A stretch of DNA of 64,000 nt, from the NCBI GenBank assembly GCA_019421365.1, contig JAHZFJ010000021.1, positions 10,441 to 74,440 of the forward strand. Reading direction: 5' to 3'. The first letter of the stretch is position 1, and every line of letters starts with the position of its first letter. Positions 45,068 through 54,573 of the stretch are shown one piece after another. Made by a program: the position numbers and the translations under genes. Origin of the DNA: Lachnospiraceae bacterium. Its GTDB lineage: Bacteria > Bacillota > Clostridia > Lachnospirales > Lachnospiraceae. The notes below the pieces were generated by a model, which had not been told where the DNA came from, did no database searches, and worked only from the letters and a program-made list of their open reading frames with translations.

Positions 45068-46351
45068 TTAACCGATTCTGTACAGCCTAGCACCATGAGT
45101 AGGGACCATTACAGTTATAGAGTTAGTATCTAATTGCAATTCTTCGTCAGTCCATAATTCTGTAATCATTAGTGATTTTAATGATTCGAGATTTAACCAT
45201 TCTGGATTCAGTTCAATCTCTCTCTCCTCATCTAGATTAAAGATAGCTAGGTATTGTACGTCATCATGGATATCTTCAGAATACCAAACAGCTTGTTTAT
45301 CATTTCGCATAATTTGTTTTGCATTATGACTGTCTGTTAATAGATGCAAAACATTTTTGTTTGTAATAAGGTTTAATGTCCATTCATCAAGTTTTGGAAG
45401 CTCCGCACCTAACATCATAGGAGAACGGAATATGGACCATAATGTCATCATTGTAATCTGTTCTTCTTTAGTAAAGTTAGTCATTCGCTCTGAACCAAAT
45501 CCCTTGCCAACAAAACCAACGGGTATCATATCACAATCAGGATAACAACCAGGAGAGACATGATTTTGCCAATGTTCACAACGTTCGAACATATTTAATA
45601 GAAGAGGCCAAGTATCCCAGAAATCATCTGTGATTCTCCACATATTGGCATACTGTTCATAATGCCAAGCTTCCTCTAATCTAGCTGGACCTGGTGATAG
45701 ACTTAGTACCATAGGGCGCTTACAGTTGCTAATTGCTTCGTGTAACATAATGATTTCATCTTTGGCCGAAGCTGCGTCCATACGACAGATATCATCACAT
45801 TTGATAAAATCAACGCCCCATTCAGCGTATAACTCAAAGACAGAATTATAGTATTCCTTAGATCCAGATTTGTTAGGAAATACTCCATACATGTCAGGAT
45901 TCCAAAAACAGATGGAACTAGGGTCAGCAATCTCGTTTGCAGTTATAGTTGTCCCTTTAATTGGTGTATGCATATGTGCAGCGATACGAGGAATACCTCT
46001 CATAATATGAATACCAAATTTGAGTCCCAAACTATGTATGTAATCTGCTAATGGTTTGAAACCATTTCCACCTGCAGCGGAAGGAAAACGGTCGGGACAT
46101 GGAAGGAGACGAGAGTATTCATCAATGGCCACTTTTTCGAAAGGAATATATTGATATTGGTCTCTCATAGTACCGACGTTATAAGAATACCACTCAATAT
46201 CCACTACTATATATTCCCAACCATAAGGTTTTAGGTATTTGACCATATAGTCGGCATTTTTTCTGATATCTTCCTCTGTAACGGAGGTGTCATAATAATC
46301 ATAACTGTTCCAACCCATCGGAGGGCTTAGTGCAAATGTGTTTTTATCCAT
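45068..46351 (-). CDS. Glycoside hydrolase family 27, alpha-galactosidase-like
   Basis: A 427-residue GH27 enzyme without signal peptide. LSPPMGWNSYDYYD, the nucleophile Asp186 in VDFIKCDDI and the acid/base Asp243 in MWRITDDFW (RxxxD) are present, with a beta domain at the C-terminus. GH27 mostly contains alpha-galactosidases and alpha-N-acetylgalactosaminidases; the lack of secretion suggests action on imported raffinose- or galactomannan-type oligosaccharides. It is divergent from an AraC regulator, 102 bases apart. Confidence 0.92.
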   Translation of the reverse strand: MDKNTFALSPPMGWNSYDYYDTSVTEEDIRKNADYMVKYLKPYGWEYIVVDIEWYSYNVGTMRDQYQYIPFEKVAIDEYSRLLPCPDRFPSAAGGNGFKPLADYIHSLGLKFGIHIMRGIPRIAAHMHTPIKGTTITANEIADPSSICFWNPDMYGVFPNKSGSKEYYNSVFELYAEWGVDFIKCDDICRMDAASAKDEIIMLHEAISNCKRPMVLSLSPGPARLEEAWHYEQYANMWRITDDFWDTWPLLLNMFERCEHWQNHVSPGCYPDCDMIPVGFVGKGFGSERMTNFTKEEQITMMTLWSIFRSPMMLGAELPKLDEWTLNLITNKNVLHLLTDSHNAKQIMRNDKQAVWYSEDIHDDVQYLAIFNLDEEREIELNPEWLNLESLKSLMITELWTDEELQLDTNSITVMVPTHGARLYRIG

Positions 46352-46453
46352 ATAATGTTCTCCTTTTCCTTATCAAATTTACTGTTTATTTTATTATACG
46401 TGTGGTACTCTATAATAAGAAAGAGGATTATTACTGCATAAGGGGGTAATATT

Positions 46454-47302
46454 TTGATATACGGGAATTATGGGTTTGCTAATGTAGATTCATTTACAGC
46501 AAACCAGTTACATATCTATGACTTTGGAATTGAGTATCGAAAAGATGAAAATTACGATTATAATAATACAAAACGTAAGGATTATGATGGATATCTTTTG
46601 CAATTTACTATGGGCGGGAGAGGATATATTGATATTGATGGAGTGACTACAGAATTAACACCTGGTAAAGCGTTTATCATACCATTTCCTCATAACAGTA
46701 GATATTATTTAGGCAAAGAAGAAGGAGAGGAGTGGAACTTTTGTTATGTCCATTTTAATGGTTTAATTGCGGACAGGTATTATGATTACATAAGTAAAGG
46801 ACAAGGAAATATAGTAACAGTAAGTGAGAATAGCCACTCTATTCAAACATTTTTAAAAGAATATCAAGCTGTACAAAATGGAAAGCAATATAGTCAATAT
46901 AACAATAGCATCTTCTTGTACCAGTTTTTAATATTGTTATTGCAAGATATAGAAACACCTACACACAGTATGAGCATAGGTTGTGTTGACAAAGCGGTAG
47001 ATTGGATGGCGCAGAATTTCTCTACTCAAAAGAACCTATCAGAGATGTGTGTTGAGATTGGAGTTACCTTAGCGCATCTAACAAGGCAATTTCATATGCA
47101 AAAGGGGATTACGCCAATGCAGTATTTAAGAAACATACGATTGGACCATTCGCTTGTATTATTATCTACCACCGTATTATCAGTAGAAGAAATCGCACAT
47201 GAATGCGGGTTCTCTAATGCAAATTATTATGCCAAAGTATTCCGTAAATCTTTTGGATTAACGCCTACGGCTTATCGAGTAATACATACGATAAGAAGAT
47301 AG
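46454..47302 (+). CDS. AraC-family transcriptional regulator
   Basis: A 282-residue regulator with an N-terminal cupin ligand-binding domain (FTMGGRGYIDIDG, PGKAFIIPFP) and two helix-turn-helix units at about residues 185-280 (NLSEMCVEIGVTLAHLTRQFH; SVEEIAHECGFSNANYYAKVFRK). The TTG start is preceded by AGGGGG. Divergent from the GH27 gene, so it probably activates that gene in response to a galactoside. Confidence 0.93.
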   Translation: MIYGNYGFANVDSFTANQLHIYDFGIEYRKDENYDYNNTKRKDYDGYLLQFTMGGRGYIDIDGVTTELTPGKAFIIPFPHNSRYYLGKEEGEEWNFCYVHFNGLIADRYYDYISKGQGNIVTVSENSHSIQTFLKEYQAVQNGKQYSQYNNSIFLYQFLILLLQDIETPTHSMSIGCVDKAVDWMAQNFSTQKNLSEMCVEIGVTLAHLTRQFHMQKGITPMQYLRNIRLDHSLVLLSTTVLSVEEIAHECGFSNANYYAKVFRKSFGLTPTAYRVIHTIRR

Positions 47303-47578
47303 TATTAATAATAGTTAAAGTAGTTGAACTTATAGATAATTAAAATATTATTAATCACTCTAATAAATAACATAAGAAATTAATACAGTGCAAAATAAGA
47401 CAAAGAACGAAAAATGTGGTAAGATAACTTATGGAAATAACGAAGTGTAACTCCATAAGGAGTCAAAAGTTAACAGGTCTATTGTATTAAGTAAATTACG
47501 AAACAACTAGGTTGTTTCTGAAAATTACTTGAAGACGAGTAACATATAAATCGTTGGAATTAACAGGAGGAAAGTAAC
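47303..47578 (+). promoter_or_regulatory. Leader of purM-purN-purD
   Basis: Contains TAAGAT (47420-47425, extended TGTGG) as a possible -10. Two hairpins follow: CTTATGGA (47428-47435) with TCCATAAG (47452-47459), and the perfect GAAACAAC/GTTGTTTC stem (47500-47518), which extends through AAGTAA/TTACTT to about 47489-47532. There is no T run and no known purine riboswitch consensus. An AGGAGG site precedes purM. Confidence 0.4.
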
Positions 47579-48604
47579 ATGGATTACAAAAAAGCTGGCG
47601 TTGATATTGAAGCAGGATATAAAGCAGTTGAACTTATGAAGAAACATATAGGACAAACAATGAGAAGCGAAGTTCTAACTAACATAGGTGGATTTTCAGG
47701 AGCTTTCTCACTTGCTAGTTTTAAAGATATGGAGGAGCCAACTTTAGTATCTGGTACAGATGGGGTTGGAACAAAATTAAAATTAGCTTTTATCCTTGAT
47801 AAACATGATACAATCGGTATTGACTGTGTTGCAATGTGTGTTAATGATATTGCATGTGCAGGTGGTGAACCATTATTCTTCCTTGACTATATAGCATGTG
47901 GCAAGAATGAACCAGAAAGAATTGCAACTATCGTTAGCGGTGTTGCTAATGGCTGTGTTCAATCTAATGCTGCATTAATAGGTGGCGAAACTGCAGAAAT
48001 GCCTGGTTTCTATCCTGTTGATGAATATGACTTAGCAGGTTTTGCAGTAGGTATTGTTGATAAGAAAAACCTTATTACAGGACAAAACTTAAAAGATAGA
48101 GATGTTTTAATTGGAATCGCTTCATCTGGTATTCATAGTAATGGATACTCCTTAGTAAGAAAAGTATTCAATATGAATCGTGATGCATTAGAAACTTATT
48201 ATGAATCACTTGGTGCAACACTTGGTGAAACTTTATTAACTCCAACAAAGATTTACGTGAAAGCATTACGTTCTCTTAAAGATGGTGGAGTTACGGTGAA
48301 AGCTTGTAGCCATATTACTGGTGGCGGTTTCTACGAAAATATTCCAAGAATGCTTCCGGAAGGAGTTCATGCATTCATTAAGAAAAATAGTTATGAAGTT
48401 CCACCAATCTTTAATATGCTTGCAAAAGATGGTGAAATTGCTGAACAAATGATGTACAACACATATAACATGGGTCTTGGTATGATGGTTGCAGTTGATC
48501 CTACTCAGGTAGATGAAGCAATTCGTCTTATTGAAGCAGCTGGTGAGAAAGCATACATCGTTGGTGAAGTTAAGAGTGGAGACAAAGGGGTAACAGTAGA
48601 ATAA
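47579..48604 (+). CDS. purM: Phosphoribosylformylglycinamidine cyclo-ligase (AIR synthetase)
   Basis: A 341-residue PurM, fifth step of purine synthesis. Recognised by DYKKAGVDIEAGYKAVE, LVSGTDGVGTKLKLA, DCVAMCVNDIACAGGEPLFFLDY, GGETAEMPGFY and HITGGGFYENIPRML. Full length. It lies 11 bases before purN. Confidence 0.96.
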   Translation: MDYKKAGVDIEAGYKAVELMKKHIGQTMRSEVLTNIGGFSGAFSLASFKDMEEPTLVSGTDGVGTKLKLAFILDKHDTIGIDCVAMCVNDIACAGGEPLFFLDYIACGKNEPERIATIVSGVANGCVQSNAALIGGETAEMPGFYPVDEYDLAGFAVGIVDKKNLITGQNLKDRDVLIGIASSGIHSNGYSLVRKVFNMNRDALETYYESLGATLGETLLTPTKIYVKALRSLKDGGVTVKACSHITGGGFYENIPRMLPEGVHAFIKKNSYEVPPIFNMLAKDGEIAEQMMYNTYNMGLGMMVAVDPTQVDEAIRLIEAAGEKAYIVGEVKSGDKGVTVE

Positions 48605-48615
48605 GGAGAAATCGT

Positions 48616-49236
48616 ATGAAGATTGCAGTTTTGGTTTCTGGGGGAGGTACAAACCTTCAGGCGATTATTGATAAAGTTGAAGATGGTACGATTCAAAATA
48701 CGAGTATAGAAGTGGTTATAAGTAATAAAAAAGATGCGTATGCATTGACTAGAGCGACCAATCATGGAATTGCATCGGAATGCATCTCTCCCAAAGATTT
48801 TGAGGAGAGAGACGAATTTAATAGGGCTTTGGTAGATAGAATTAACTCTTACGGGGTAGATTTAATTGTCTTAGCAGGATATCTAGTTATTCTTCCTGAG
48901 ATACTTGTTAAGGAATATCCAAACCGTATTATTAACATACATCCATCCTTGATTCCATCTTTTTGTGGGCCAGGAATGTATGGTCTTAAAGTGCATGAAG
49001 CAGTACTTGAGAGAGGTGTGAAAGTCACTGGTGCAACCGTACATTACGTAGATGCAGGTGTTGACAGTGGACCAATTTTATTGCAGAAAGCTATTGAGGT
49101 AGAACAAGGCGACACGGCAGAAGTATTACAAAAGAGAGTTATGGAACAGGCTGAATGGTTGATTTTACCGCAAGCGATTGATTTGATCGCGAACGGTAAG
49201 GTAGAGATTATAGATAATAAAGCAGTAATTATATAA
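48616..49236 (+). CDS. purN: Phosphoribosylglycinamide formyltransferase
   Basis: A 206-residue folate-dependent GAR transformylase. VLVSGGGTNLQAIID binds the phosphate, NIHPSLIPSF carries the catalytic Asn and His, and DSGPILLQKA contains the catalytic Asp. Overall length matches PurN. It sits 15 bases before purD. Confidence 0.96.
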   Translation: MKIAVLVSGGGTNLQAIIDKVEDGTIQNTSIEVVISNKKDAYALTRATNHGIASECISPKDFEERDEFNRALVDRINSYGVDLIVLAGYLVILPEILVKEYPNRIINIHPSLIPSFCGPGMYGLKVHEAVLERGVKVTGATVHYVDAGVDSGPILLQKAIEVEQGDTAEVLQKRVMEQAEWLILPQAIDLIANGKVEIIDNKAVII

Positions 49237-49251
49237 GAAAGGTGGCAAACA

Positions 49252-50523
49252 ATGAAGGTACTTATCGTTGGTAGTGGCGGAAGAGAACATGCAATTGCAT
49301 ATTCTGTATCGAAAAGCAAACATGTAGATAAAATCTATTGTGCACCAGGTAATGCGGGAATTGCTGAACTTGCAGAATGTGTTCCTATTTCACCAATGGA
49401 ATTAGATAGATTGGCTGATTTTGCTGAAGAAAATAAGATCGAGTTAACAATTATCGGTATGGATGACCCACTTGTAGCTGGTGTTGTGGATGTTTTCGAA
49501 GCAAGAGGATTACGCGTATTTGGACCTAGAAAGAATGCTGCAATCATTGAAGGTTCGAAGGCATTCTCGAAAGATTTAATGAAGAAATACAATATTCCTA
49601 CTGCTGCATATGAGACATTCGATTCCGCTGATGATGCAATTGCTTACTTAGAGACAAGCGAGTATCCGATCGTATTAAAGGCAGATGGATTAGCATTAGG
49701 AAAAGGTGTATTAATCTGTAATACATTCGAAGAAGCTAAAGATGGCGTTAAATCGATTATGCTTGATAAGCAATTTGGTAGTGCAGGTAACCGCCTTGTA
49801 ATTGAAGAGTTTATGACCGGTAGAGAAGTATCAGTACTTGCTTATTGTGATGGAACACATATTAAACCGATGACAAGTGCACAAGATCATAAACGTGCCA
49901 AAGACGGAGATCAAGGTTTGAATACTGGTGGAATGGGAACATTTTCTCCAAGTCCATTCTATACCAAAGAAGTAGATGAATTCTGTGAAAAATACGTATA
50001 CCAAGCAACAATGGATGCGATGAAATCAGAAGGCAGAGATTTCACAGGAATCTTATTCTGTGGATTAATGTTAACAGAAAAAGGACCAAGAGTGTTAGAA
50101 TATAATGCTAGATTTGGTGACCCTGAAGCACAAGTTGTATTACCTCGTATGAAGAATGATATCATCGAAGTAATGAACGCTTGTATCGATGGTAAGTTAG
50201 ATGAAATAGACTTGCAATTTGAAGATAATGCAGCTGTTTGTGTAGTTCTTGCCTCAGCAGGTTATCCAGAGAAGTACGACAAAGGAATTAAGATTACTGG
50301 ATTCGAAAACTTCCAAGGAAAAGAAGGCTATTATGTATTTCATGCTGGAACGAAAGAGACTGAAGATGGAATAGTAACCAATGGTGGACGTGTTCTAGGC
50401 GTAACAGCTAAGGGAGCAACATTACAAGAAGCAAGAGCCAATGCATACGATGCAACAAACTGGATTGATTTCTCGAACAAATATATGAGAAATGATATTG
50501 GTAAGGCAATCGACGAAGTATAG
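49252..50523 (+). CDS. purD: Phosphoribosylamine-glycine ligase
   Basis: A 423-residue ATP-grasp enzyme that makes GAR. VLIVGSGGREHAIAYS, VLKADGLALGKGV, DGDQGLNTGGMGTFSPSPF and EYNARFGDPEAQVVLPRM identify it. Last gene of the purM-N-D operon, ending at a strong terminator. The purC, purF and purH genes are not in the window. Confidence 0.96.
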   Translation: MKVLIVGSGGREHAIAYSVSKSKHVDKIYCAPGNAGIAELAECVPISPMELDRLADFAEENKIELTIIGMDDPLVAGVVDVFEARGLRVFGPRKNAAIIEGSKAFSKDLMKKYNIPTAAYETFDSADDAIAYLETSEYPIVLKADGLALGKGVLICNTFEEAKDGVKSIMLDKQFGSAGNRLVIEEFMTGREVSVLAYCDGTHIKPMTSAQDHKRAKDGDQGLNTGGMGTFSPSPFYTKEVDEFCEKYVYQATMDAMKSEGRDFTGILFCGLMLTEKGPRVLEYNARFGDPEAQVVLPRMKNDIIEVMNACIDGKLDEIDLQFEDNAAVCVVLASAGYPEKYDKGIKITGFENFQGKEGYYVFHAGTKETEDGIVTNGGRVLGVTAKGATLQEARANAYDATNWIDFSNKYMRNDIGKAIDEV

Positions 50524-50529
50524 AATAGG

Positions 50530-50572
50530 AGTTGTTATATGAGAAAGAACTCTCGTATAGCAACTTTTTTTA
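50530..50572 (+). terminator. Terminator after purD
   Basis: AGTTGTTATATGAGA pairs with TCTCGTATAGCAACT (one mismatch) and seven T follow. Confidence 0.88.
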
Positions 50573-50786
50573 TGTATTATGATAGTGGTAGGGGGTGTGG
50601 GCTGCGTAAGTCATAGAAGTCTTACTACGTTAGGAAATACAATATGATTCAAATGGCGATATATAGTGTGCTTACGAATAATTAGCATAAAAGTGGAAAT
50701 CCTTATAAAGAGTGTGTGTTTTAGAGTGAAATTCAGTAGAAATTACTGAATTGAATAAATAAAATTCTTATAAGGAGTGAAGTGCA

Positions 50787-51944
50787 TTGCATCAGTTTAT
50801 AGCAGATTATCTTAGCAAATTTATTCATATCCCTTTTGCTATTAATATGGAAGAAGAGCATCTTAAAGTAGGTGAAGGAGAACCTGCATTCACCGTTACA
50901 ATTAAAGAGGGGATTAGTAAAAAGGAATTATTAACAAGTACATCATTAGCTCTCGGAGAAGCATATATGAAGGGGATCATTGAGGTAGATCGAGATTTGT
51001 ATGAAGTCTTAAATCTCTTCCTTGGTAATATGGAGTCTTTTAATAGAGATAAGTCTGAATTAAAGAAATTATTCCATCCGAATATGTCTAAGAAACATCA
51101 AAAGGAAGAAGTATCTTCTCACTATGATATAGGTAATGATTTTTATTCCCTATGGCTAGACGAAACACTGAGCTATTCGTGTGCTTACTTTAAGAAAGAT
51201 ACGGATACGTTATACGAGGCACAGTGTAATAAAGTGCACCATATACTTGAAAAATTACATTTAGAAAAAGGGATGACTCTCTTAGATATAGGTTGTGGCT
51301 GGGGCTTCTTGTTAAAGACAGCGGCTAAGGAATATGGAGTGAAGGGGTATGGAATAACACTTAGTACAGAACAATATGAAAAGTGCAAAGCAGATATTAA
51401 GAAGGAAGGGCTAGAAGACTTAGTAACAGTAGAACTTATGGATTACCGTGATTTGAAAAAGTCGGGATTACAATTTGACCGTGTTGTTAGTGTTGGTATG
51501 ATAGAGCATGTTGGGCGTGGCCAATATGAGGAGTACTTAGAATGTGCGAATGCTGTTATGAAACCAGGTGCCTTATTCTTATTACATTATATTAGTGGTC
51601 ATAAGGAACATGGTGGAGATCCTTTTATTAAGAAATATATCTTCCCTGGTGGTATGTTACCTAGTTTTAGAGAAATTATTTATCTATTACCTGAGTATCA
51701 TTTCTATACTCTTGATGTGGAGAGCTTACGTACACACTATAATAAGACTTTATTATGTTGGAGAAAGAATTATCTAGAACATGCTGAGCAGATTAAGAAG
51801 GAAAAAGGAACAGAATTCTTTCGAATGTGGGATGCATATCTAGCTTCTTGTGCAGCCACTTTCTTAAATGGTGTGATAGACTTGCATCAGATTTTAATCT
51901 CCAAAGGAGTGAATAATGAGTTACCGATGACCCGTGTAGTATAG
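50787..51944 (+). CDS. cfa: Cyclopropane-fatty-acyl-phospholipid synthase
   Basis: A 385-residue SAM-dependent methyltransferase that adds a methylene group across double bonds of membrane lipids. SAM-binding LLDIGCGWGFLL, HYDIGNDFYSLWLDETLSYSC, VSVGMIEHVGRGQYEEY and the C-terminal NYLEHAEQIKK/RMWDAYLASCAATF segments are typical. The TTG start follows AAGGAGTGA at seven bases. Monocistronic. Confidence 0.94.
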   Translation: MHQFIADYLSKFIHIPFAINMEEEHLKVGEGEPAFTVTIKEGISKKELLTSTSLALGEAYMKGIIEVDRDLYEVLNLFLGNMESFNRDKSELKKLFHPNMSKKHQKEEVSSHYDIGNDFYSLWLDETLSYSCAYFKKDTDTLYEAQCNKVHHILEKLHLEKGMTLLDIGCGWGFLLKTAAKEYGVKGYGITLSTEQYEKCKADIKKEGLEDLVTVELMDYRDLKKSGLQFDRVVSVGMIEHVGRGQYEEYLECANAVMKPGALFLLHYISGHKEHGGDPFIKKYIFPGGMLPSFREIIYLLPEYHFYTLDVESLRTHYNKTLLCWRKNYLEHAEQIKKEKGTEFFRMWDAYLASCAATFLNGVIDLHQILISKGVNNELPMTRVV

Positions 51945-51977
51945 ATTTAAGTTATAAATGCAATGATAAGCAACATT

Positions 51978-52010
51978 AAAAAGGCGATTTTTCAATAGAT
52001 CGTCTTTTTT
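51978..52010 (+). terminator. Terminator after cfa
   Basis: AAAAAGGCGAT and ATCGTCTTTTT pair with one G-U and a T run follows. The rest of the gap to 52283 is AT-rich; TATGAT near 52189 may be a -10 box for the next operon, without a clear -35. Confidence 0.82.
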
Positions 52011-52283
52011 AGCGTGTGAATGTATTTACATTAGAATCTCAATAAATTTTTCATAGTATATTCATCCTTAATGTGACAAAGTGCCATGAAAATGCCATAG
52101 ATATTCAGTATTTTTTAATGTATAAAGTGGAATTAAGTTGCAAGGTTGGAAATCATACACGAAAAAGGATAAATATTGGATGAAATATGGTATGATTAGA
52201 ATACAGGTCGCCTTATTGATCTGAATTGTGAAAGTTAAAACAGAGTAGAATGTATACTCTATGGCATAAGAAAGGAGTTATTT

Positions 52284-54557
52284 ATGAATAGGAAAGGATG
52301 GCATAAGGTACTAATCCTGCTATTATGTTTTGTGATGGCATGTCCGTCTACTATTTTGTTATCGAAAAAGGAGAAAGTTCAAGCAGCGACAACTACATTA
52401 AATCTACCTGCAAGTATTACAGCAACGAAGTTGAATGTTAGAACGAAAGCTTCTCGTACAGCAACACAGTTAACAGTGTCGAAAACCAAGGTAGCATTAC
52501 CAAAAGGAACTAAGGTTACAATCTTATCAGAAAAGACAGTAAGTAAAGAAAAATGGTATTATATCTCATTCAAGTGGGAAGGTAAGACTAAGAAGGGTTA
52601 CGTATTAAGTGATTATGTTAAGTTAACTTTGAAGGATACAGTAGCAGCAAAAGTAAATAGCAGTTCTAACGTAAAGATAAGAAAAGCTGCAGGTGGTACA
52701 ACGTATCTGAAAGTTTCGAATAAAACGGTATCATTAGCCAATAAGACAAAACTAACTATTACAAAAGAGGCAACAAAAAATGATGTAAAGTATTTCTGTG
52801 TGGAATTTACATATAGTAAGAAAAAATATACAGGATACATTGAGGCCAATAAGGTTCTATTCACTCCGCCCGTTGTAGAAGTTGTGAGAAAGCCAATTGA
52901 TATAGGTAAAGTAACAACGAATAATCTTAGAGTTCGAGTAGGAGCTGGAACGACGAAAGATCAAATGGTTGATCAGACAGGTGCGAAAGTATATCTTTCA
53001 ACTGGCGCCAAAGTAACCATATATTCTGTTACTGAGGTATCAGGAATGGTTTGGTATGAAGTCGATTTTACTTATAATAGTAAAGTGTTGACAGGATATA
53101 TATCTGGTGATTATGTTAAGTTAGATTCGGAAGAAGATACCGATGAGGAAACTCCGAAAGATGATTCATCAACGGAAAAACCTCCAAAGGAAGATCCGAA
53201 ACCGGATGATAATACAGATGGAAACACTCCAGGAGATGATACATCTACAGAAACGCCTTCAGAACCATTATCTGAAGCAGAATTTGAGCAGATGATGGTA
53301 ACACAGGGATTCCCGGAAAGTTATAAACCATATCTTAGAACATTACACAGTCAGTATCCACATTGGCAGTTTGAGGCCTATCATACAGGACTTGATTGGA
53401 ATACAGCAGTAACTAAGGAAAGTGTAGTTGGTAAGAACCTAATTCCGAATAGTAAGAACATATCATGGAAATCCATGGAATCAGGTGCCTATAAGTGGGC
53501 CACAGACAGTTTCGTAGTATTTGATGGTTCTACTTGGGTAACGGCGTCAAAAGATATTATTGCATATTATATGGATCCAAGAAACTTCTTGAATCCACAA
53601 GGTGTTTTCCAATTTGAATTGTTGTCATATCAAGAGCAGTATCAGACGATAAAAGGGCTTGAAAGTATATTAAGTGGAACGCCAATGGCTGGGACAAATT
53701 ATACGTATGTAGATGATGAAGGTGTAACACAAACGAAGACGTATGCGCAGACGTTTATGGATGCGGCAAAATATTCGGGGGTTAGCCCATATCATCTGGC
53801 TTCACGAGTAAAACAAGAAGTTGTTACATCAAATAAGACATTCAGTTCAAGTGTTACAGGAACTGTAAGTGGATTTGAAGGTTTGTATAATTTCTATAAT
53901 ATTGGAGCAACCCATAGTACTGCAGCGGGTGGAGCAGTTGCTAATGGATTGAATTATGCAAAGAATGGAACTTCGAATGCTGCTACTAATGCATTGTATC
54001 TTATTCCATGGACAAGTCCATATCGCTCCATTGTAGGTGGCTCTTATGTTATTGGTTCTACCTATATCAAAAGAGGTCAGAATACAATCTATCTTGAGAA
54101 GTTTAACATGACGCCAACATCAACATATTCACATCAATATATGGCGAATGTTCAAGCAGCGTGGGCGGAATCAACAAAAACATACGCTGCTTATAGTAGT
54201 ATGGACAGCGTACCTATTGTATTTTCAATCCCAGTATTCCTTAATATGCCAGATGTACCGGCGGCATTACCAGCAGATCAGCTTAATCCTAATAACTGGC
54301 TCAAGACATTAAAGGTTGAAGGATTTGCAATTACACCAACTTTAGATTCTTCTGTTGAACAAACCTATGGATTAATTGTTGATGCCAACACAGATTCTAT
54401 TGTTATTAGCGCAACAACAGCAAGTAAAAAAGCAAGTGTCTACGGTGCGGGAAGAGTAGCGTTAGATGTGGGAAGCAACGAAATAGTGATTTCAGTAGTT
54501 GCTGAGAATGGAGATAAGCGAGATTATAAGCTTAACGTAATTCGTTTATCTGAATAA
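52284..54557 (+). CDS. Secreted SH3b / glucosaminidase cell-wall protein
   Basis: A 757-residue exported protein. Signal peptide about 1-35. Three SH3b-like repeats follow (about 45-112, 115-195, 205-283; KLNVRTKAS, NVKIRKAAG, NLRVRVGAG). An acidic Thr/Pro linker (about 285-328) leads to a glucosaminidase-like domain (about 330-650), where Glu512 in ASRVKQEV lies at the expected catalytic position, with YNFYNIGA downstream. A cadherin-like beta-sandwich domain ends the protein (about 666-757). It should cleave or bind peptidoglycan. It is transcribed with the next gene, which carries the same cadherin-like fold. Confidence 0.87.
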   Translation: MNRKGWHKVLILLLCFVMACPSTILLSKKEKVQAATTTLNLPASITATKLNVRTKASRTATQLTVSKTKVALPKGTKVTILSEKTVSKEKWYYISFKWEGKTKKGYVLSDYVKLTLKDTVAAKVNSSSNVKIRKAAGGTTYLKVSNKTVSLANKTKLTITKEATKNDVKYFCVEFTYSKKKYTGYIEANKVLFTPPVVEVVRKPIDIGKVTTNNLRVRVGAGTTKDQMVDQTGAKVYLSTGAKVTIYSVTEVSGMVWYEVDFTYNSKVLTGYISGDYVKLDSEEDTDEETPKDDSSTEKPPKEDPKPDDNTDGNTPGDDTSTETPSEPLSEAEFEQMMVTQGFPESYKPYLRTLHSQYPHWQFEAYHTGLDWNTAVTKESVVGKNLIPNSKNISWKSMESGAYKWATDSFVVFDGSTWVTASKDIIAYYMDPRNFLNPQGVFQFELLSYQEQYQTIKGLESILSGTPMAGTNYTYVDDEGVTQTKTYAQTFMDAAKYSGVSPYHLASRVKQEVVTSNKTFSSSVTGTVSGFEGLYNFYNIGATHSTAAGGAVANGLNYAKNGTSNAATNALYLIPWTSPYRSIVGGSYVIGSTYIKRGQNTIYLEKFNMTPTSTYSHQYMANVQAAWAESTKTYAAYSSMDSVPIVFSIPVFLNMPDVPAALPADQLNPNNWLKTLKVEGFAITPTLDSSVEQTYGLIVDANTDSIVISATTASKKASVYGAGRVALDVGSNEIVISVVAENGDKRDYKLNVIRLSE

Positions 54558-54573
54558 AAAGGGGTAAAATCGA

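Noticed and set aside
47403..47578. Purine or PRPP riboswitch ahead of purM
   Set aside because: The hairpins are real, but none of the conserved riboswitch core sequences I know is present and there is no terminator.
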